Positions 35,261-47,917 of a stretch of DNA of 64,000 bases are shown piece by piece; position 1 is the stretch's first letter, and every line of letters begins with the position of its first letter. The translations under genes and the position numbers were made by a program. The stretch is from Penium margaritaceum (taxonomy: Eukaryota; Streptophyta; Zygnematophyceae; Desmidiales; Peniaceae), in contig SZWC01001510.1 of assembly GCA_023375785.1 (NCBI GenBank), positions 62,001 through 126,000 on the forward strand, in the 5' to 3' direction. The notes below the pieces were generated by a model. It was not told the origin of the DNA. It ran no database searches and saw only the letters and a program-made list of their open reading frames with translations.

Positions 35261-36690
35261 GGCCAAGAGCAAGGCCCCTCCAAAGGGTTTTGCGCTGCTG
35301 CGGTCGGGAGCCTTTGGGCTCGACAGTGGTATAGACTACCACACCTCTCGCGAGGCATGTGGCTTCTCGTTCCTCACTCCGTCCACGGCCAAGTTCTGGT
35401 GTGCCAACGGCGGCATCGAGTACGCGGCTGGTGAGGGAGAGAAGGTCGTGCACACGCGGCTCAACGGAGCCAAGAAGGAGTTGCGACTGCAGAACGTCGT
35501 GTACGTGCCAACTTTTGCCGTGAACCTCCTCTCCGTCTCGCGGATTACGGATCACGCGATGACGGTGGTGTTCACACAAAAGGAAGTCGTCATCCTCAAG
35601 AACGAGGACGTGATGATTACGTATGCTGCGTCAGACCTTATCGCCAAGGTCCCACAAACAGATGGGCTCTACGTTCAGCAGACGAAGAGCACAGAAGCGC
35701 ACGCTGGGGCAGCAGAGGTAGTAGCGGAAATAGCACCATCACCGAATGCCAAGACACCATCCATGCCGCCTGATGTGGCGGCTAAAGACGTGGGAGCAGT
35801 AACTGCGAAGCTGTGGCATAGACGCCTTGGGCACGTGGCCAATAGCACCTTACAGGTCATGCAGGAGCAGAAGCTTGTATGCGGGCTGGAGGGGTGTGAG
35901 CTGAAGGGTGGATGCAACCCTGGGTATGAGGCTTGCCTGCAAGGCAAGACAAAGCTGAAACGCTTCTCCAAAAACAGTCGAAGAGCAGAGGGCATACTCG
36001 ACCTCGTCCAAAGCGACGTGTGTGGCCCCATGCGCACCACGTCCAACGGTGGCTCCAAGTACCTCCTCACCTTCATCGATGATTAATCTTGGAAGGTGTG
36101 GATGTACTTCCTCAAAATGAAGGGAGAGGTACTGGAGCACCTGCAAGAGTTTGTCGCCATGGTGGAGCGACAAACCGGGCGGAAGGTCAAGGCCCTGCGA
36201 AGCAACAACGGCAAAGAGAACGAGGGATGTAAGCCATGGCTTTGGGCACACGCCATTGTCCACTAACCTACTACCCCCTATACACCGTAGAGCAACGGCG
36301 TGGCCAAGCGCATGAACCAGACCATTCTGGCCATGACGCGAACCATGCTATTTGACTCAAAGCTCCCTCCTTGCTTCAGGGCAGAAGCAGCGCGCACTGC
36401 ATGCTACCTCATCAACGTCATACCTGCTGCAGCACTGCGTAGCAAGGAGACAAAAAAGGAGCAAAGTGCAGAACGCATGACGCCGTAGGAGGCGTGGTCG
36501 GGAAAGAAGCTGGATGCCTCTCACCTGAAGACATTCGGTTGCACGGCTTGGGCCAAAGTCTAGGACGGGCAAGGAGCGGGGAAATTGGATGCAAGTGCGT
36601 GCAAGTGCGTGATGATCGGCTACGAGGCCGCGCACAAGGCGTATAGGTTGTGGGACCAGGCAGCACGGAGAGTCATCACCTCCATAGATG
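35261..36690 (+). pseudogene. Protease-integrase region of element P
   Basis: Protease with LRSGAFGLDSGIDYHTS (the D-S-G active-site motif) near 35300-35345, the YVPTFAVNLLSVSRITD block, GAG-pre-integrase (LWHRRLGHV), and integrase (DVCGPM, LLTFIDD), ending with a DQAARRVITSIDVTFQEESH segment. One uninterrupted stretch spans knuckle to integrase, so this is the best view of the family 3 protease. Broken elsewhere. Confidence 0.86.
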
Positions 36691-38111
36691 TGACCTTCCA
36701 GGAAGAGTCACACGGCAAGGGAGAACTGCTGGACCTAGAGAACTCTCCAGAAAAGGGAGAGTGGATCGTGCTGCTGGAGGCGGGTGACAAACCCCCGCCG
36801 AACTGGCGTGGGACGCCAGTGGCCGTAGACAACAAGGCTGCCGATTCAGGGAGAGCGTACGCTCAGGCTAAAGCGGAGTTGACATTCGACACCGCATCGG
36901 AGGCATCCGAGGCCTCCTCGGAGGCCAATGGCCCTTCCCTTCCAGCGACTCCTCCTGGGGAAGTACAACAGCAGCACGAGCAGCAAGCACCAGTACCACT
37001 GCGGCGCCGTGAGCGCCAAGCAAAGCGTGCAAAGCAGTACGACAGAGGAAAGGCCGAGTGGACTGGCCTCAACTGGTCGTGCCTTGCGTAGGGAGAGCCG
37101 GCTACCATCGTCGAGGCTCTCTCGCGGCCGGACGCCGTTAAGTGGAAGAAGGCAATGGAGAGCGCGCTCGCCTCCATCAAGGAGAAGCTGCATGGGCGGT
37201 TTCAGATGAAGGACATGGGCGAGCTCGAGTACTACTTAGGCATACATCGCAACTGAGCTACAGGCACCATCGAGCTCAACCATGCGAAGTACATCTCAGA
37301 GGTACTTCGACGCTATGGCATGGAAGACGCCAAACCTCTCAGCACCCCTCTCCCCACGAAATGCAATCTCACCTCCGCGCACTCCCCCAACACGGAAGCC
37401 GAGCGCCGCGAAATACAACATGTGCCGTACCAGGCTGTGGTGGGTAGCATCATGTATGCCATGGTTGGCACGCAGCCGGACATCTCCTTTGCTGAGGGGC
37501 TAGTCAGTCGGTTCGTGGCCAACCCTGGGCCACTCCATTTATTGGCCGTGAAGCGCATTTTGCGCTATCTCAACAAGACATGGCACATGGAGCTGCAGTA
37601 CGGCGGCCTTCAAGGAACAGACCCTTTGCACCTCAAGTGCTACACCGACGCAGATTTTGGAGGCAACATGGATGATAGGAAATCCACCTCGGGCTTTGTG
37701 TGCCTTGTGAACGGCGGCGCTCTGTCGTGGGCCAGCCACAAGCAAGACTGTGTCTCCATCTCAATCGTAGAAGCTGAGTACGTGGCATTGTCTGCGGTAT
37801 GCAAGGAGACGTAGTGGCTGCGTAGCTTGCTAGCTGAGATGCACGCACCACAAAAGGAGGCCACGGTCGTCCACGTCGATAACCAAAGCGCGATGGACAT
37901 CGCGTTCAAGGACACCCTCTTGAGGCGGACCAAGCACATCGACATCCGCTATCACTACACGCGCGACCTCGTCGCCAAGGGAGTGGTGGATCTGCAGTAC
38001 ATCACGACCAAGCAGATGCTCGCGGACTTACTGACGAAGCCGCTGGATAGTGACCCGCACATGGCAGGGGCACAGGGCATCAGGATGGAGAGCGCAGCAG
38101 ACGAGGGCTGA
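36691..38111 (+). pseudogene. Linker, RT remnant and RNase H of element P
   Basis: Acidic/serine-rich linker, a reduced RT region (LHGRFQMKDMGELEYYLG) and RNase H (CYTDADFGGNMDDRKSTSG, KHIDIRYHYTRDLVA) ending AQGIRMESAADEG. Element H carries a fuller RT of the same family. Broken. Confidence 0.84.
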
Positions 38112-38406
38112 ACGGGCGGCCTACTTCACAGGTGGCCGACATCGCTGGGCCCATGGCCGTAGCAGGAATCTAGCCGCAGATGGACGCAGGTGCAAGGCAG
38201 AGTTTGTTATGTTCTGTGTATGCCCTTGGTCCAATCAGCGGAAGATTTTGACAGGGTATGCACTGCGCTTGTAGCGCTAGTACCCCAACAACATGCAAGA
38301 GAGGCTGAGAGAGACAAGGCATGCACTACCCATCTTCGTGGAGTAAGTCCCCCTTGGTCTACTCTTGGTAGTGTACCTAGAGCATGCTCCTCAGGACAAC
38401 TTCTTA

Positions 38407-38460
38407 TAGCCTGGTGGGTCTTGGCGTCGTCTCACAAGCAAGAGGTCCGGGGTCGAATCC
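38407..38460 (+). promoter_or_regulatory. tRNA-like A-box/B-box module, 3' LTR of P
   Basis: Second copy of the module described at 33400. The B box GGGTCGAATCC is one mismatch from consensus. The A-B spacing is about 43 bases start to start. Confidence 0.6.
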
Positions 38461-38923
38461 TCCCAAGACCAAATATTCCTTGTGACTATAAAGGGCCAAG
38501 GAAGCTTCTTAGAAGCCTCTAAGGTCCAAGGTGGATCAAGCACCACTTGGCGGTCACAGAGGGTGCCATGTCATCAAAGCTGATGACACTGTCTAGGGTA
38601 GCCTTGGGAGGAGGTCCCTCCAAGGAGCCACTGGGAGCACTAACCAGAGACTACATAAGGCCTGTCATTTGCATGTGATTATATCATCGTCTCTTACTCT
38701 TGAGACTTGGGAGAAAACTAATCCCTTGTTGGCCACCAAGAAAGAGGGTAAAGAACAAGTGCAAGTGCACACTTTGGTACGTAGCATTGCCAGTTGGGTG
38801 AGAGTTTGGAACACTCTCCGGCCACGGTTGGGACAAGCTAAGTGAACCTTTCAGTGTGGAAACACCACTCCGTGGGTGATCTCTACCTTGGTTGAAATAC
38901 CAAGGACGGTCGGTGGTTTGCCT

Positions 38924-38924
38924 N
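38924..38924. other. Assembly joint (single N)
   Basis: Sequence after the N repeats that from about 38648, nearly identical over about 275 bp. Confidence 0.85.
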
Positions 38925-39242
38925 GACTATATAAGGCCTGTCATTTGCATGTGATTATGTATCATCTCTTACTCTTGAGACTTGGGAGAAAACTAATCCC
39001 TTGTTGGCCACCAAGAAAGAGGGTAAAGAACAAGTGCAAGTGCACACTTTGGTACGTAGCATTGCCAGTTGGGTGAGAGTTTGGAACACTCTCCGGCCAC
39101 GGTTGGGACAAGCTAAGTGAACCTTTCAGTGTGGAAACACCACTCCGTGGGTGATCTCTACCTTGGTTGAAATACCAAGGACGGTCGGTGGTTTGCCTGT
39201 CGGTGCCATTTCTTCTAGACCGTGGCCAAGTGCGGAGTGACA

Positions 39243-39542
39243 ATGTGACCACTAGGAGAGTGCCATGAGAGCATTTTCTAGCTCTCTAGGTTGTGTGTGA
39301 GTGGTCAGCCTGATTGCTAGGCTGATTTCCTCTCTTGTGTGAGTTTATGGACTCTAGTGTGTGAGCCTTAGCCTCCATGGCTAAGTGGCATGCCTTGTGA
39401 GAGGGCTGACTTGCCCAAGCTCTAGCTCTATATGTACTCAATCATTTTGAGTGATTCAAATACCATTCTTCAGCACAAGTTATGCCCTTCCAACCCCACA
39501 TGCTCGATGCTCCAAGGCTTTCTCTCTCCTCCAGTTCTAACA
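39243..39542 (+). repeat. Family 1 LTR, right part (5' LTR of F)
   Basis: Continues the LTR interrupted at 33203, from ATGTGACCACTAGG to CCAGTTCTAACA. Directly followed by a perfect primer site. Confidence 0.88.
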
Positions 39543-39544
39543 CT

Positions 39545-39557
39545 TGGTATCAGAGCC
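39545..39557 (+). other. Primer-binding site of element F
   Basis: TGGTATCAGAGCC, exact complement of the initiator-Met tRNA 3' end. This is the only plus-strand family 1 primer site in the window. Confidence 0.95.
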
Positions 39558-40190
39558 AAGTTCTGCCACTTTCAGCCAGCACAGGCCGTCACATTGAGAG
39601 TCACGGGTTGGGGTAAAACCTTCACCATTCTTCAATATCAACTACATGAGCTTCGTTTTCAAAAGACAAGCTTTCTAATAAGTCCAACATCTGAAAGATC
39701 CAACGGTCAGATTGAGAGTTATGCTCAAAACGAGTTCGGCAAGGGCTACACTCTTCTCTCTGAGTAAGATACTCGCCTTGTAATGACCATAACTCTCTTG
39801 TTTCTTTGTCAAGTTTTAAAAGTAGCGCATAAGGATTAAAGTATGTTTTGTAAGCTTTCAATTGGTCCAAAACTATTTGCATTCCATTGGTACGTTTGGG
39901 AGAAATGCCATTTACAAGCTGGCTGGTGTGAGCTGGAGTAGGAGTAGAAGCATACCACTGTTTTCAAAAGGGCATATCTCTGAAAATCCCCTGTTGATGA
40001 CCCTAATTTATGGGTGGATCTGAAAGGTTTTGAGCTCAATTTTCCAGAGGTGGACTTAGTTCCTCAAAATTCCCAGTCTCAAGGCCTCTACAGTCCATTT
40101 TATGTCAGACAAATGTCTGGCTGAAGCAGCAGCGGAAACAGGGGTAGTGCCGCCACTTAAGGGCAAAGCTGAGCATCAACAAGGCTCGAA
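39558..40190 (+). other. 5' untranslated leader of element F
   Basis: About 630 bp non-coding leader. It shows the same TCATAACTCTC and GTTTACAAGCTGGCTGGTG-type blocks as the start of the window. Confidence 0.75.
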
Positions 40191-40612
40191 ATGGCAGCAG
40201 CAGGAGTGGTAGCAGCAGCCCAGCCCTTGGAGAGGCTGGAAGGACGCGCCAACTTCACGTTTTGGAAGATCCGTACCCGCCTCCTTTAGAAAGCAGTCGG
40301 CAACCCTGTGGAAGACACGCCCTTCGTCCTCCTCTTGCTCAGGGGACTCCAAACGAGCTATGACATGGTGCGAGAGACGTTGGAGTGCCAGCCGACTCTC
40401 GACCTGGACTTCTACACGCGCCTGGTGCAGGTAGAACTACGTCGCAATGCAGCAAAGCGCAATGGCAGTAGCAGCAACAGTGAAGCAACTTTCATGGCCA
40501 TGGGCTCACGCAACCAGCAGCAGTAGCACTACGAGCAGCAGAGAGGCAAGAAGAAGGGAAAGTGCCACATTTGCAAGAAAGAGGGACACTACAAGAAACA
40601 ATGCTTCAAGTT
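40191..40612 (+). pseudogene. gag region of element F
   Basis: Begins MAAAGVVAAAQPLERLEGRANF and retains the C-terminal core (LLLRGLQTSYDMV) and a knuckle (CHICKKEGHYKKQC) near 40562-40603. Shorter than other gag copies. Broken. Confidence 0.84.
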
Positions 40613-40722
40613 TAAGAGGGACGAGAAGGAGTAGTAGTAGCAGCAACAAAAGCAACAACCTCCATAACAACAACAGCAGGAGTCACAGCAACGTCAACAA
40701 TAGCAGCAGCAGCAGAACCAGA
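40613..40722 (+). repeat. CAG-rich repeat of element F
   Basis: CAG/CAA triplets with interruptions in the gag-protease linker. Confidence 0.82.
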
Positions 40723-40727
40723 TTAGC

Positions 40728-42588
40728 GTGCGCCATTTTTGCAACATGAACGTTGCCAAGGAGGTGCGAGACCGTCTCTTTATGGCGAAGTCTGACATGT
40801 GGCAGAAGGAGAAGGCAGATCTGGCGTGGAACAAGGATTCCGGGTGTAGCAAGAGCCTGACGTACCACAAGGAATGGTTTCTACAGCTGCTGTCCAATAC
40901 CCCCTGTCAGATTGCTTTGGGTGATGATCGGGTGGTGTATGCTGAGGGGATTGGCATTGTAGAGATGTGGTTGGAGATGCCGCCTGGCATTGAAGTAGGA
41001 GTGTTCCATGGCGTGCTGTACCTACCTAATGTTGCGTTCAATCTTCTCTCGGTGTCCTCACTCACCAACACAGGACTGCGAGTTGTCTTTGACGACAATT
41101 ATGGCTACATCCTTGACAAGGAAACCGGAGAGGAGTTGGCCAGGTCGGTGAAGGAAGGCGTTCTGTACCGCCTGCTAGCGGTGACTAAGATCTCGCGCGA
41201 GCAGAGTCTTGAAGCAGTAGTGCAGGCCACAGATGGCAAAATCTGGCATGCACGCTATGGTCACATCGGCATGTGCGCCTTGTTGCAGCTTCAAACAAAG
41301 CAAATGGTGCGTCATTTGCCCACCATCTCTACCTTTGAGCAGCAGTTGTGCATCGGCTGTTTGGAGGGGAACCAGAATCGCGAGGCGTTCTCTAGAGCAA
41401 GAGAGCGCACGAAGGAGGTGCTGGAGCTGGTCCTCACAGACTTGTCTAGCCCGATGTAGACCCAGAGTTTTGGAGGTTCTAGGTATTTTCTCACCTTCAT
41501 TGATGATTTTAGCCGTTACACTGCTGTGTAATTCCTTTCCTCCAAGGACCAGTGCTTTGACAGGTTCAAGGAGTTCAAGGCCATGGTGGAGAACCAGACT
41601 AGCATGAAAATCAAGGCGCTACGCAGCGACCGCGGTGGAGAGTACCCTAGCAAGGAGTTCGAGGACTACCTCGCAGTAGCAGGCATCAAGGCGAAGCGCA
41701 CCGCGCCATACTCATCGTAGCTGAACGGCGTAGCAGAACGTGCCAACCGCACTATTTGTTGAGTTGGCACACTCCATGCTGCACACGGCTCAGCTCACGT
41801 ACGACTTTTGGGCGGAGAAGCGGCAAAGGTGGGACGGGAAGAGCGCACAAATGCTGATGATTGGCTACGACGTGGCAAGGAAGGCGTATCGCCTCTACGA
41901 GAGGGATACATGCCATGTCATCATCTCCACGGATGTCGTCTTCAATGAGAGTAACGTCATCGGCACCAACATTGTCGGTGAAGAGGCAGTTGAAGCAGCA
42001 GTTGACGAGGCAATGGGAGTACATATTCTCCCTGACCCTGTCTCTCCAGATCCTTCCTCTATTGTAACACTGAGACAACCCCTCTATTCTCCCATGTCTG
42101 ATGCAACAGATACAGCGGCGTCATCGGCAGAAGCAGTTGTGCCGGCAGCACCGCGCCAGCCGCCTGCTAACGCTCCAACACCAAGTCATAGTACCCTCTT
42201 TGGGTGTGCTACAAGCCTGGTGAGCGCGGGCATTTCTAGATGCTAAAAAAACCAGACCAAATGAATGTCGCATTTGAAGCAGACTCTGATGAACCGATGT
42301 CGTACAAGGAGGCCATGTCAGCACCAGATGAAGCGGATTGGACACAAGCTGTGCAGGAAGAGATACGGTCGTAGCTTGACAATGGTACGCGGGAGCTGAC
42401 TGAGCGTCCACCTGGACGTAAGGTAATCAAGTGCAAGTGGGTGTTCGAGAAGAAGGGGGGTGCAAATGACAACCTTGAAAAGTAGAAGGCGAGGCTGGTC
42501 GCCAAAGGCTACTCGCAGTAGGAAGGCATCGACTACACGGAAACCTTTGCTCCTGTTGCAAGGTTTGCCTGTGTGCGTACGCTCCTTC
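40728..42588 (+). pseudogene. Protease, integrase and start of RT of element F
   Basis: The protease block with DSGCSKSLTYHKEWF (D-S-G-C active-site pattern) and LGDDRVVYAEGIGIVEMW is well kept. Then follow WHARYGHIGM, integrase (LTFIDDFSRYTA), linker and the start of RT (KCKWVFEKKGG). It stops at about 42588 where an antisense LTR begins. Broken. Confidence 0.86.
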
Positions 42589-42589
42589 C

Positions 42590-42847
42590 AGGCTAAGGCA
42601 TGGAGCCATCACCCATGGCCACCCAAACATCGACGGTCCATGACCCCCGAAACTTGAAAACACATATCTCCGAATCCGACCGTTGGATTGGCCTCAAACT
42701 TGGACCGTAGACATTTTGCCACCTGATCTTTCTAGTGGTGAAGTTGGATTGACGTTTGCAGCAGGAATCTGGTGCTTTTTTGGAACTTGCTCCTCCTGGA
42801 ACGTGCTTGTGGACCTGAAACTAAGCCGGATGGCTCCTTTCCCAACA
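42590..42847 (-). repeat. Family 1 LTR fragment (3' LTR of I)
   Basis: The U3-side 258 bp of an antisense LTR (AGGCTAAGGCATGGAGCC to CTTTCCCAACA), followed by the reverse-complement polypurine tract. Confidence 0.85.
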
Positions 42848-42861
42848 ATGTCCCACTTTGC

Positions 42862-45800
42862 CGCAGTCAGAGTGGGCTGAGTCCACATGCCTCCATGCAG
42901 AACTGCTGCTTCTCACGGGTCACTGGCTTGGTGCAGAAATCAGCGACCTGCTTGCTGGTTGGAGTAAACTCCAGCCTGATAGCACCCTCCTGCACCATGT
43001 GCCTCATGAAGTGATATGCAATGTCAATGTGCTTAGTACGTGCATGGTGCTCAGGATTCTTGGCGAGTGCGATTGCGCTCTGGTTGTCGACGCGCACAGG
43101 AACTGGAACTGCTGCACTCCCACTCATCTCTGCCATGAGACGCTGAAGCCAAACTGCTTCCTTGGCTCCAAAGCTGAGAGAGACGTACTCAGCTTCCGTG
43201 CTTGAGGTGGCCACGACCACCTGCCGCTTGCTGCACCAGCTGATGGCNTGATATGCGATGTCAATGTGCTTGGTGCGTGCATGGTGCTCAGGATTCTTGG
43301 CGAGTGCGATTGCGCTCTGGTTGTCGACGCGCACAGGAACTGGAACTGCTGCACTCCCACTCATCTCTGCCATGAGACGCTGAAGCCAAACTGCTTCCTT
43401 GGCTCCAAAGCTGAGAGAGACGTACTCAGCGTCTGTGCTCGAGGTGGCCACGACCACCTGCCGCTTGCTATACCAGCTGATGGCACCCCCATTCATGAGA
43501 AATACATGTCCACAGATGGACTTGCGGGTCTCAGGATTTCAAGTCCAATCTGCATCTGTGTAGCTGATGATGCTCTTGTTGTTGCCGTTGTAGGTGATGC
43601 CGACGTTGATGGTTCCAGCAAGGTAGCAGAAGATCTGCTTCACTGCCTTCTTGTACTCCGGGCCGGGATTAGCCATGTGCTAGATCACAGCACTCACAGC
43701 CTGTGCGAGGTCCGGCCTGGTTGCCACCATCAGGTACATGAGACTATCGATGGCACTCTGGTACTTCTGCCGCTCGGTTGCATCTGCTTCTCCACTAAAG
43801 CTCACGAGGTACTGCCGCGTCTCCAGCGGCGTACCGATGGGTTTTGCCTCTGCCATGCCGAACCGTTGCAGGACGTCCTTGATGTAGCGACTCTACTATA
43901 GTGAGAGAGAGCATGATTTGCGATCACGAGTGATCAGGATGCCGAGGAAGTATGATGCCTCCCCGAGATCAGACATCTGGAAGCGCTCTTGCATGGCGTC
44001 CTTAAACTCATGTAGTGCAGACATGCTGTTGGAAAGGAGAAGCATGTCATCCACGTATACAATGATGATGAGGATCTCATGCTCATGCTGCCAGCGATAC
44101 ACGCTGTAGTCACACTCGCTGCGCTCAAACCCCATGCACTACAATGCCGCATCCAACTTGTGGTTCCAAGCACGCGACGCTCGCTTGATGTCGTACAGCG
44201 ACTTTTGCAGCTTGCAGACCAGGTGCTCTTGGCCATTCATGACGAACCCCTCCGACTGCTCCATGTAGATCTCCTCCTCCAAGTCACCATTCAAGAATTC
44301 CGTCTTGACATCCATGTGGTGAACCTCGAAGTCCTCAGCTGCTGCATAAGAGAGGAGCGTGCGCATAGAGGCAAAGTTTGCAACAGGGGCAAAAGTTTCT
44401 GTATAGTCGATGCCTTCCTGTTACAAATAGCCCTTGGCGACCAGCCTCACCTTGTACTTTTCCAGGTTACCATCTGCTCCCCGCTTCTTCTTGAAAACCC
44501 ACTTGCACTTGATCACCTTACGTCTAGATGGACGCTCAATCAGCTCCCATGTGCCGTTGTCCAACTCCGACTGTATCTCCTACTGCACGGCTTGCGCCCA
44601 ATCTGCTGCATCCGGTGCAGCCATGGCTTCTTTGTATGACGTTGGCTCATCTGAATCTGCTGCAACTGCAACGTTCATCTGTATTGGTTTCTGTTGCATC
44701 CAGAAATGGCCGCGCTCACCAAGCTTGTAATGCACCCTAAGAGGGTACATGCGACCTGGTGCTATAGCGTTAGCGAACGGCTGGCGCGGTGCTGCTGAAA
44801 CAACTGTTGCTGCTGGTGGTGCTACATCTCCCTTCTCTGCTTGTGCCGATGAGGCTACTGTATCTGCTACATCAGACATGGGAGAGAAGAGTGATTCTCC
44901 CACTATCACAATAGAGGAAGGATCAGGAGAGACTGGGTCTGGAAGGATTTCTTCTCCCACTGTCTCGTCAGCTGCTGGTTCTGCTGCCTCTTCACAGACA
45001 ATGTTGGTGCCGATGACGTTGCTCTCGTTGAAGACGACATCTCTAAAGATGATGACGTGACCTGTATCCCTCTCGTAGAGGCGATGGGCCTTACTTGCCA
45101 TGTCGTAGTCAACCATCAGCATCTGCGTACTCTTTGCGTCCCATTTCTGCCGCTTCTCCTTGGGTGCGTGCATGTGCGCCAGGCTGCCAAATGCTCGGAG
45201 ATGACCCACTCTCGGTTTCTTGCAGAACCACGCCTCGTGCGGTGTCATCTGCTCCACTGCCTTAGTTGGACTGCAGTTCTTGATGTAGACCGCACTGCTC
45301 ACAACTTCAGCCCAGAAGTGGTAGGTTAGGCGAGCCGCGTGCAGCATGGAGCACACCGACTCCACAATGATACGGTTGACGCGTTCTGCTACACCATTCT
45401 GCTGCAATGAGTACGGCACGGTACGCTGCGTCCTGATGCCAGCTGCTGCGAGGTAGTCCTGGAACTCCTTGCTCAGGTACTCTCCACCGTGGTCGCTGCG
45501 CAGCGCCTTGATTTTCTTGCCAGTCTGGTTCTCCACCATAGCCTTGAACTCCTTGAACCTGTCAAAGCACTGGTCCTTGGAAGGAAGGAAGTACACAGTA
45601 GTGTAACGGCTAAAATCATCAATGAAGGTCAGGAAATACCTAGAGCCTCCAAAGCTCTGGGTCTGCATCGGTTCGCACAAGTTTGTGTGGACTAGCTCCA
45701 ATACTTCCTTCGCACGCTCCCCTGCTCCAGAGAACGCCTCGCGCTGCTGCTTCCCCTCCAAACAGCCAATGCATAAGTGCTGCTCAAAGTGGGAGATGGT

Positions 45801-46390
45801 AGGCAGGTCACATACCATCTGCTTTGCTTGAAGCTGCTACAAGGCGCGCACAGCGATGTGGGCGTAGCGCGTATGCCAAATCTCGCCATCTGTCACCTGC
45901 ACCACTGCTGCAAGACTCTGCTCACGCGCGATCTTGGTCGCCTCCAGCAGGCGGTACATGTCGCCCTCCTTCACCGACCTGGCCAACTCTTCTCCTATAT
46001 CCTTATTGAGGATGTAGCCATAGTCATCATCGAAGACAACGCGCAGTCCTGTCTTTGTAAGAGAGGAGACTGAGAGGATGTTGAATGCAGCATCAGGTAT
46101 ATACAGCACGCCATGGAACACTCCCACTTCAATGCCACGTGGGGTCTCCAACCACATCTCCAGAATCCTAATCCCCTCAGCATACATCCACCGATGATCA
46201 CCCATAGCGATACGACGAGGAGGGATGGACATCACCTGCGTAAACCACTCCTTGTGATGTGTGAGGCTCTTGGTACATCCTGCGTCCTTGTACCATGCGA
46301 GATCCGCGTTCTCCACCTACGACATGTCAGACTTCGCCATGAAGAGACGGTCGCGCACCTCCTTGGCCACATTCATGTTGCCAAAGGGGC
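42862..46390 (-). pseudogene. pol region of element I
   Basis: Read right to left: protease (about 46030-46390), integrase (about 45000-46000), linker (about 44750-45000), RT (about 43800-44740, YVDDM at 44043-44057) and RNase H (about 42867-43790). A long uninterrupted stretch covers integrase, linker and the start of RT, one of the best preserved in family 1 here. RNase H is partly doubled around the N at 43248. Broken. Confidence 0.87.
43248..43248. other. Assembly joint (single N)
   Basis: The 240 bp after the N repeat those starting at about 43010 with a few differences, so two slightly different copies may have been joined. Confidence 0.82.
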
Positions 46391-46409
46391 GCACACCAGC
46401 TTGGTTTTG

Positions 46410-46503
46410 CTTCTGCTGCCGCTGCAAACGCTGTTGTGACTGCTGCTGCTGCTGCTGCTTTTGCGGCTGCTGCTGCGATGACTGCTATTGCCGCTGCTGC
46501 TCC
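46410..46503 (-). repeat. CTG/CAG-rich repeat of element I
   Basis: Triplet tract in the gag-protease linker with a run of five CTG units near 46441-46455. Confidence 0.83.
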
Positions 46504-47280
46504 TTCTGGTCCCTCTTGAGCTTGAAGCACTCCTTTTTGTAGTGTCCCTCTTTCTGGCAGTAGTGGCATTTACCTTTCTTTCTACCTTTCTGCTACCCAG
46601 ACTGCTGCTGCTGCTGCTGGTTGCGTTAGCTCGTGGCCACAAAATCTGCTTCACTACTGCTGCCGCCATTACGCTTTGCTGCATAAGAACGCAATTCCAC
46701 CTACACCAGGTGTGTGCGGATGAAGTCGAGATCGAGTGTTGGCTAGCACTCTAGCGTCTCTCGTACCGTGTCGTAGCTGGTTGGGAGTCCCCTCAGCTGC
46801 TTCGCCAGCTCCTTTGGCTCGTCCTTATATGCCTCCATCCCTTCACCACCTTGCATTTTCAGCGCCATCATCTTTTCCTCCAAAAGCATGAGGAATGCAG
46901 GATCCTTGCTCTCATTCTTCTTGCACAACGTGTCCCACCCCTCCTTTGCAGTAGCCTTGTCATTCACGTACTGAAGATGCGGGTTGGAGATGGTGTTGAC
47001 CAGCAACCTGTAGGCCTGCCTGTCCTTTTTCTTCCACTCCTCATACGTCGCTGGTACAGCTGCAGCAGAACCCGCATCAGCTGCATCCTTTTGTGGCGTC
47101 TTCCCCGCCACCACCTGCGCTGCGCTGATGCCTTTTGCCTGTGGAACTGGAGCCGGCTCGTCGCCGCTCACCACCTCCTACAAGCCCCTCTCCTCCAATG
47201 TGATCTTCCAAAACGTGAAATTCGCGCGTCCCTCCAGCCTCTCCAAAGGCTGGGCTGCTGTTACAACGCGTGCTGCTGCC
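46504..47280 (-). pseudogene. gag region of element I
   Basis: UBN2-type core with KKDRQAYRLLVNTISNPHLQ and the MALKMQGGEGMEAY block, and a knuckle (CHYCQKEGHYKKEC) near 46525-46570. The N-terminal motif PLERLEGRANF precedes it near 47240. Broken. Confidence 0.86.
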
Positions 47281-47902
47281 ATTTTGAGCCTTGGTGATGC
47301 TCAGCGCTGCCCTTGGATGGCGGCGCTACCCCTGCTTCTGCTGCTGCTTCTGCCAGAAATCTGTCTGACAGAAAATGGACTGTAGATGCCAGCCGACTAG
47401 GAATTTTGAAAAACTGAGCCCACCACTGGAAAATTCAGCTCAAAACCTTTCAGATCAACCCTTAAAACAGGGTCATCAACAGGGGATTTCAAAAGATATG
47501 CCCTTTTGAAAACAGGGTATGCTTCTGCTCCTACGCCAACTCACACCAGCCAGCTTGTAAATGGCGTTTCTCCCAAACAAATCGATGAAATGCAAATATG
47601 TTTGTACCAATAAAACAAAACTACAATTTGGATGCGCCACTTTTTGAGTTTGACAAAGAAACGAGAGAGTTATTGTCATCACAAGGTGACAGTCTTACTC
47701 ATAGAGAAGAGTGTAGCCCTCGCCGACCTTGTTTGAGCATAACTCTCAATCCGACCGTTGGATCTTTGCGATCTTGGCCTTGTTGGAAAGCTTGTCTGTT
47801 TAACTTTAAGATCTAGTGGTGGATTGTCAAATCTGGATAAAGGATTCACCCCAATCCGTCACTCCCACAGTGACGGCCTTTGCTGGCTGAAGTGGCAGAT
47901 TT
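47281..47902 (-). other. 5' untranslated leader of element I
   Basis: About 620 bp non-coding leader homologous to the other family 1 copies. Confidence 0.75.
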
Positions 47903-47915
47903 GGCTCTGATACCA
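47903..47915 (-). other. Primer-binding site of element I
   Basis: Exact TGGTATCAGAGCC in sense, two bases from the 5' LTR. Confidence 0.93.
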
Positions 47916-47917
47916 AA

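Larger units (their letters stand above)
33204..39242 (+). mobile_element. Family 3 Ty1/copia element P inside the 5' LTR of F
   Basis: Plus-strand copia element with both LTRs (33204-33966 and 38205-39242), a primer site matching the anticodon arm of initiator-Met tRNA, gag with zinc knuckle, protease, integrase, RT remnants and RNase H. The two LTRs differ at roughly 8% of compared positions by eye in the first 450 bp. No clear target duplication is visible. The family 1 LTR sequence reads on from one side to the other, which shows the insertion. Coding region broken, with several breaks. Confidence 0.88.
38205..39242 (+). repeat. Family 3 LTR (3' LTR of P), with assembly joint
   Basis: TGTTATGTTCTGTG to GGAGTGACA. 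The apparent length of 1038 bp is inflated by a direct repeat of about 275 bp around the N at 38924. Its tRNA-like module is at about 38400-38470 (A-box-like TAGCCTGGTGGG 38407-38418, B-box-like GGGTCGAATCC 38450-38460). Confidence 0.85.
32761..42588 (+). mobile_element. Family 1 copia element F, 5' LTR split by family 3 element P
   Basis: Plus-strand family 1 element with 5' LTR (32761-33203 plus 39243-39542), primer site, leader, gag, CAG linker, protease, integrase and the start of RT, ending at about 42588 against an antisense LTR. It is inserted in family 2 fragment N. The fragment J at 49201-49647 could be its 3' end, but that is inference. Broken, about ten breaks. Confidence 0.82.

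Noticed and set aside
34776-35579. Minus-strand open frame of 267 residues
   Set aside because: Complement of gag-protease of element P, which carries a zinc knuckle and DSG motif on the plus strand.
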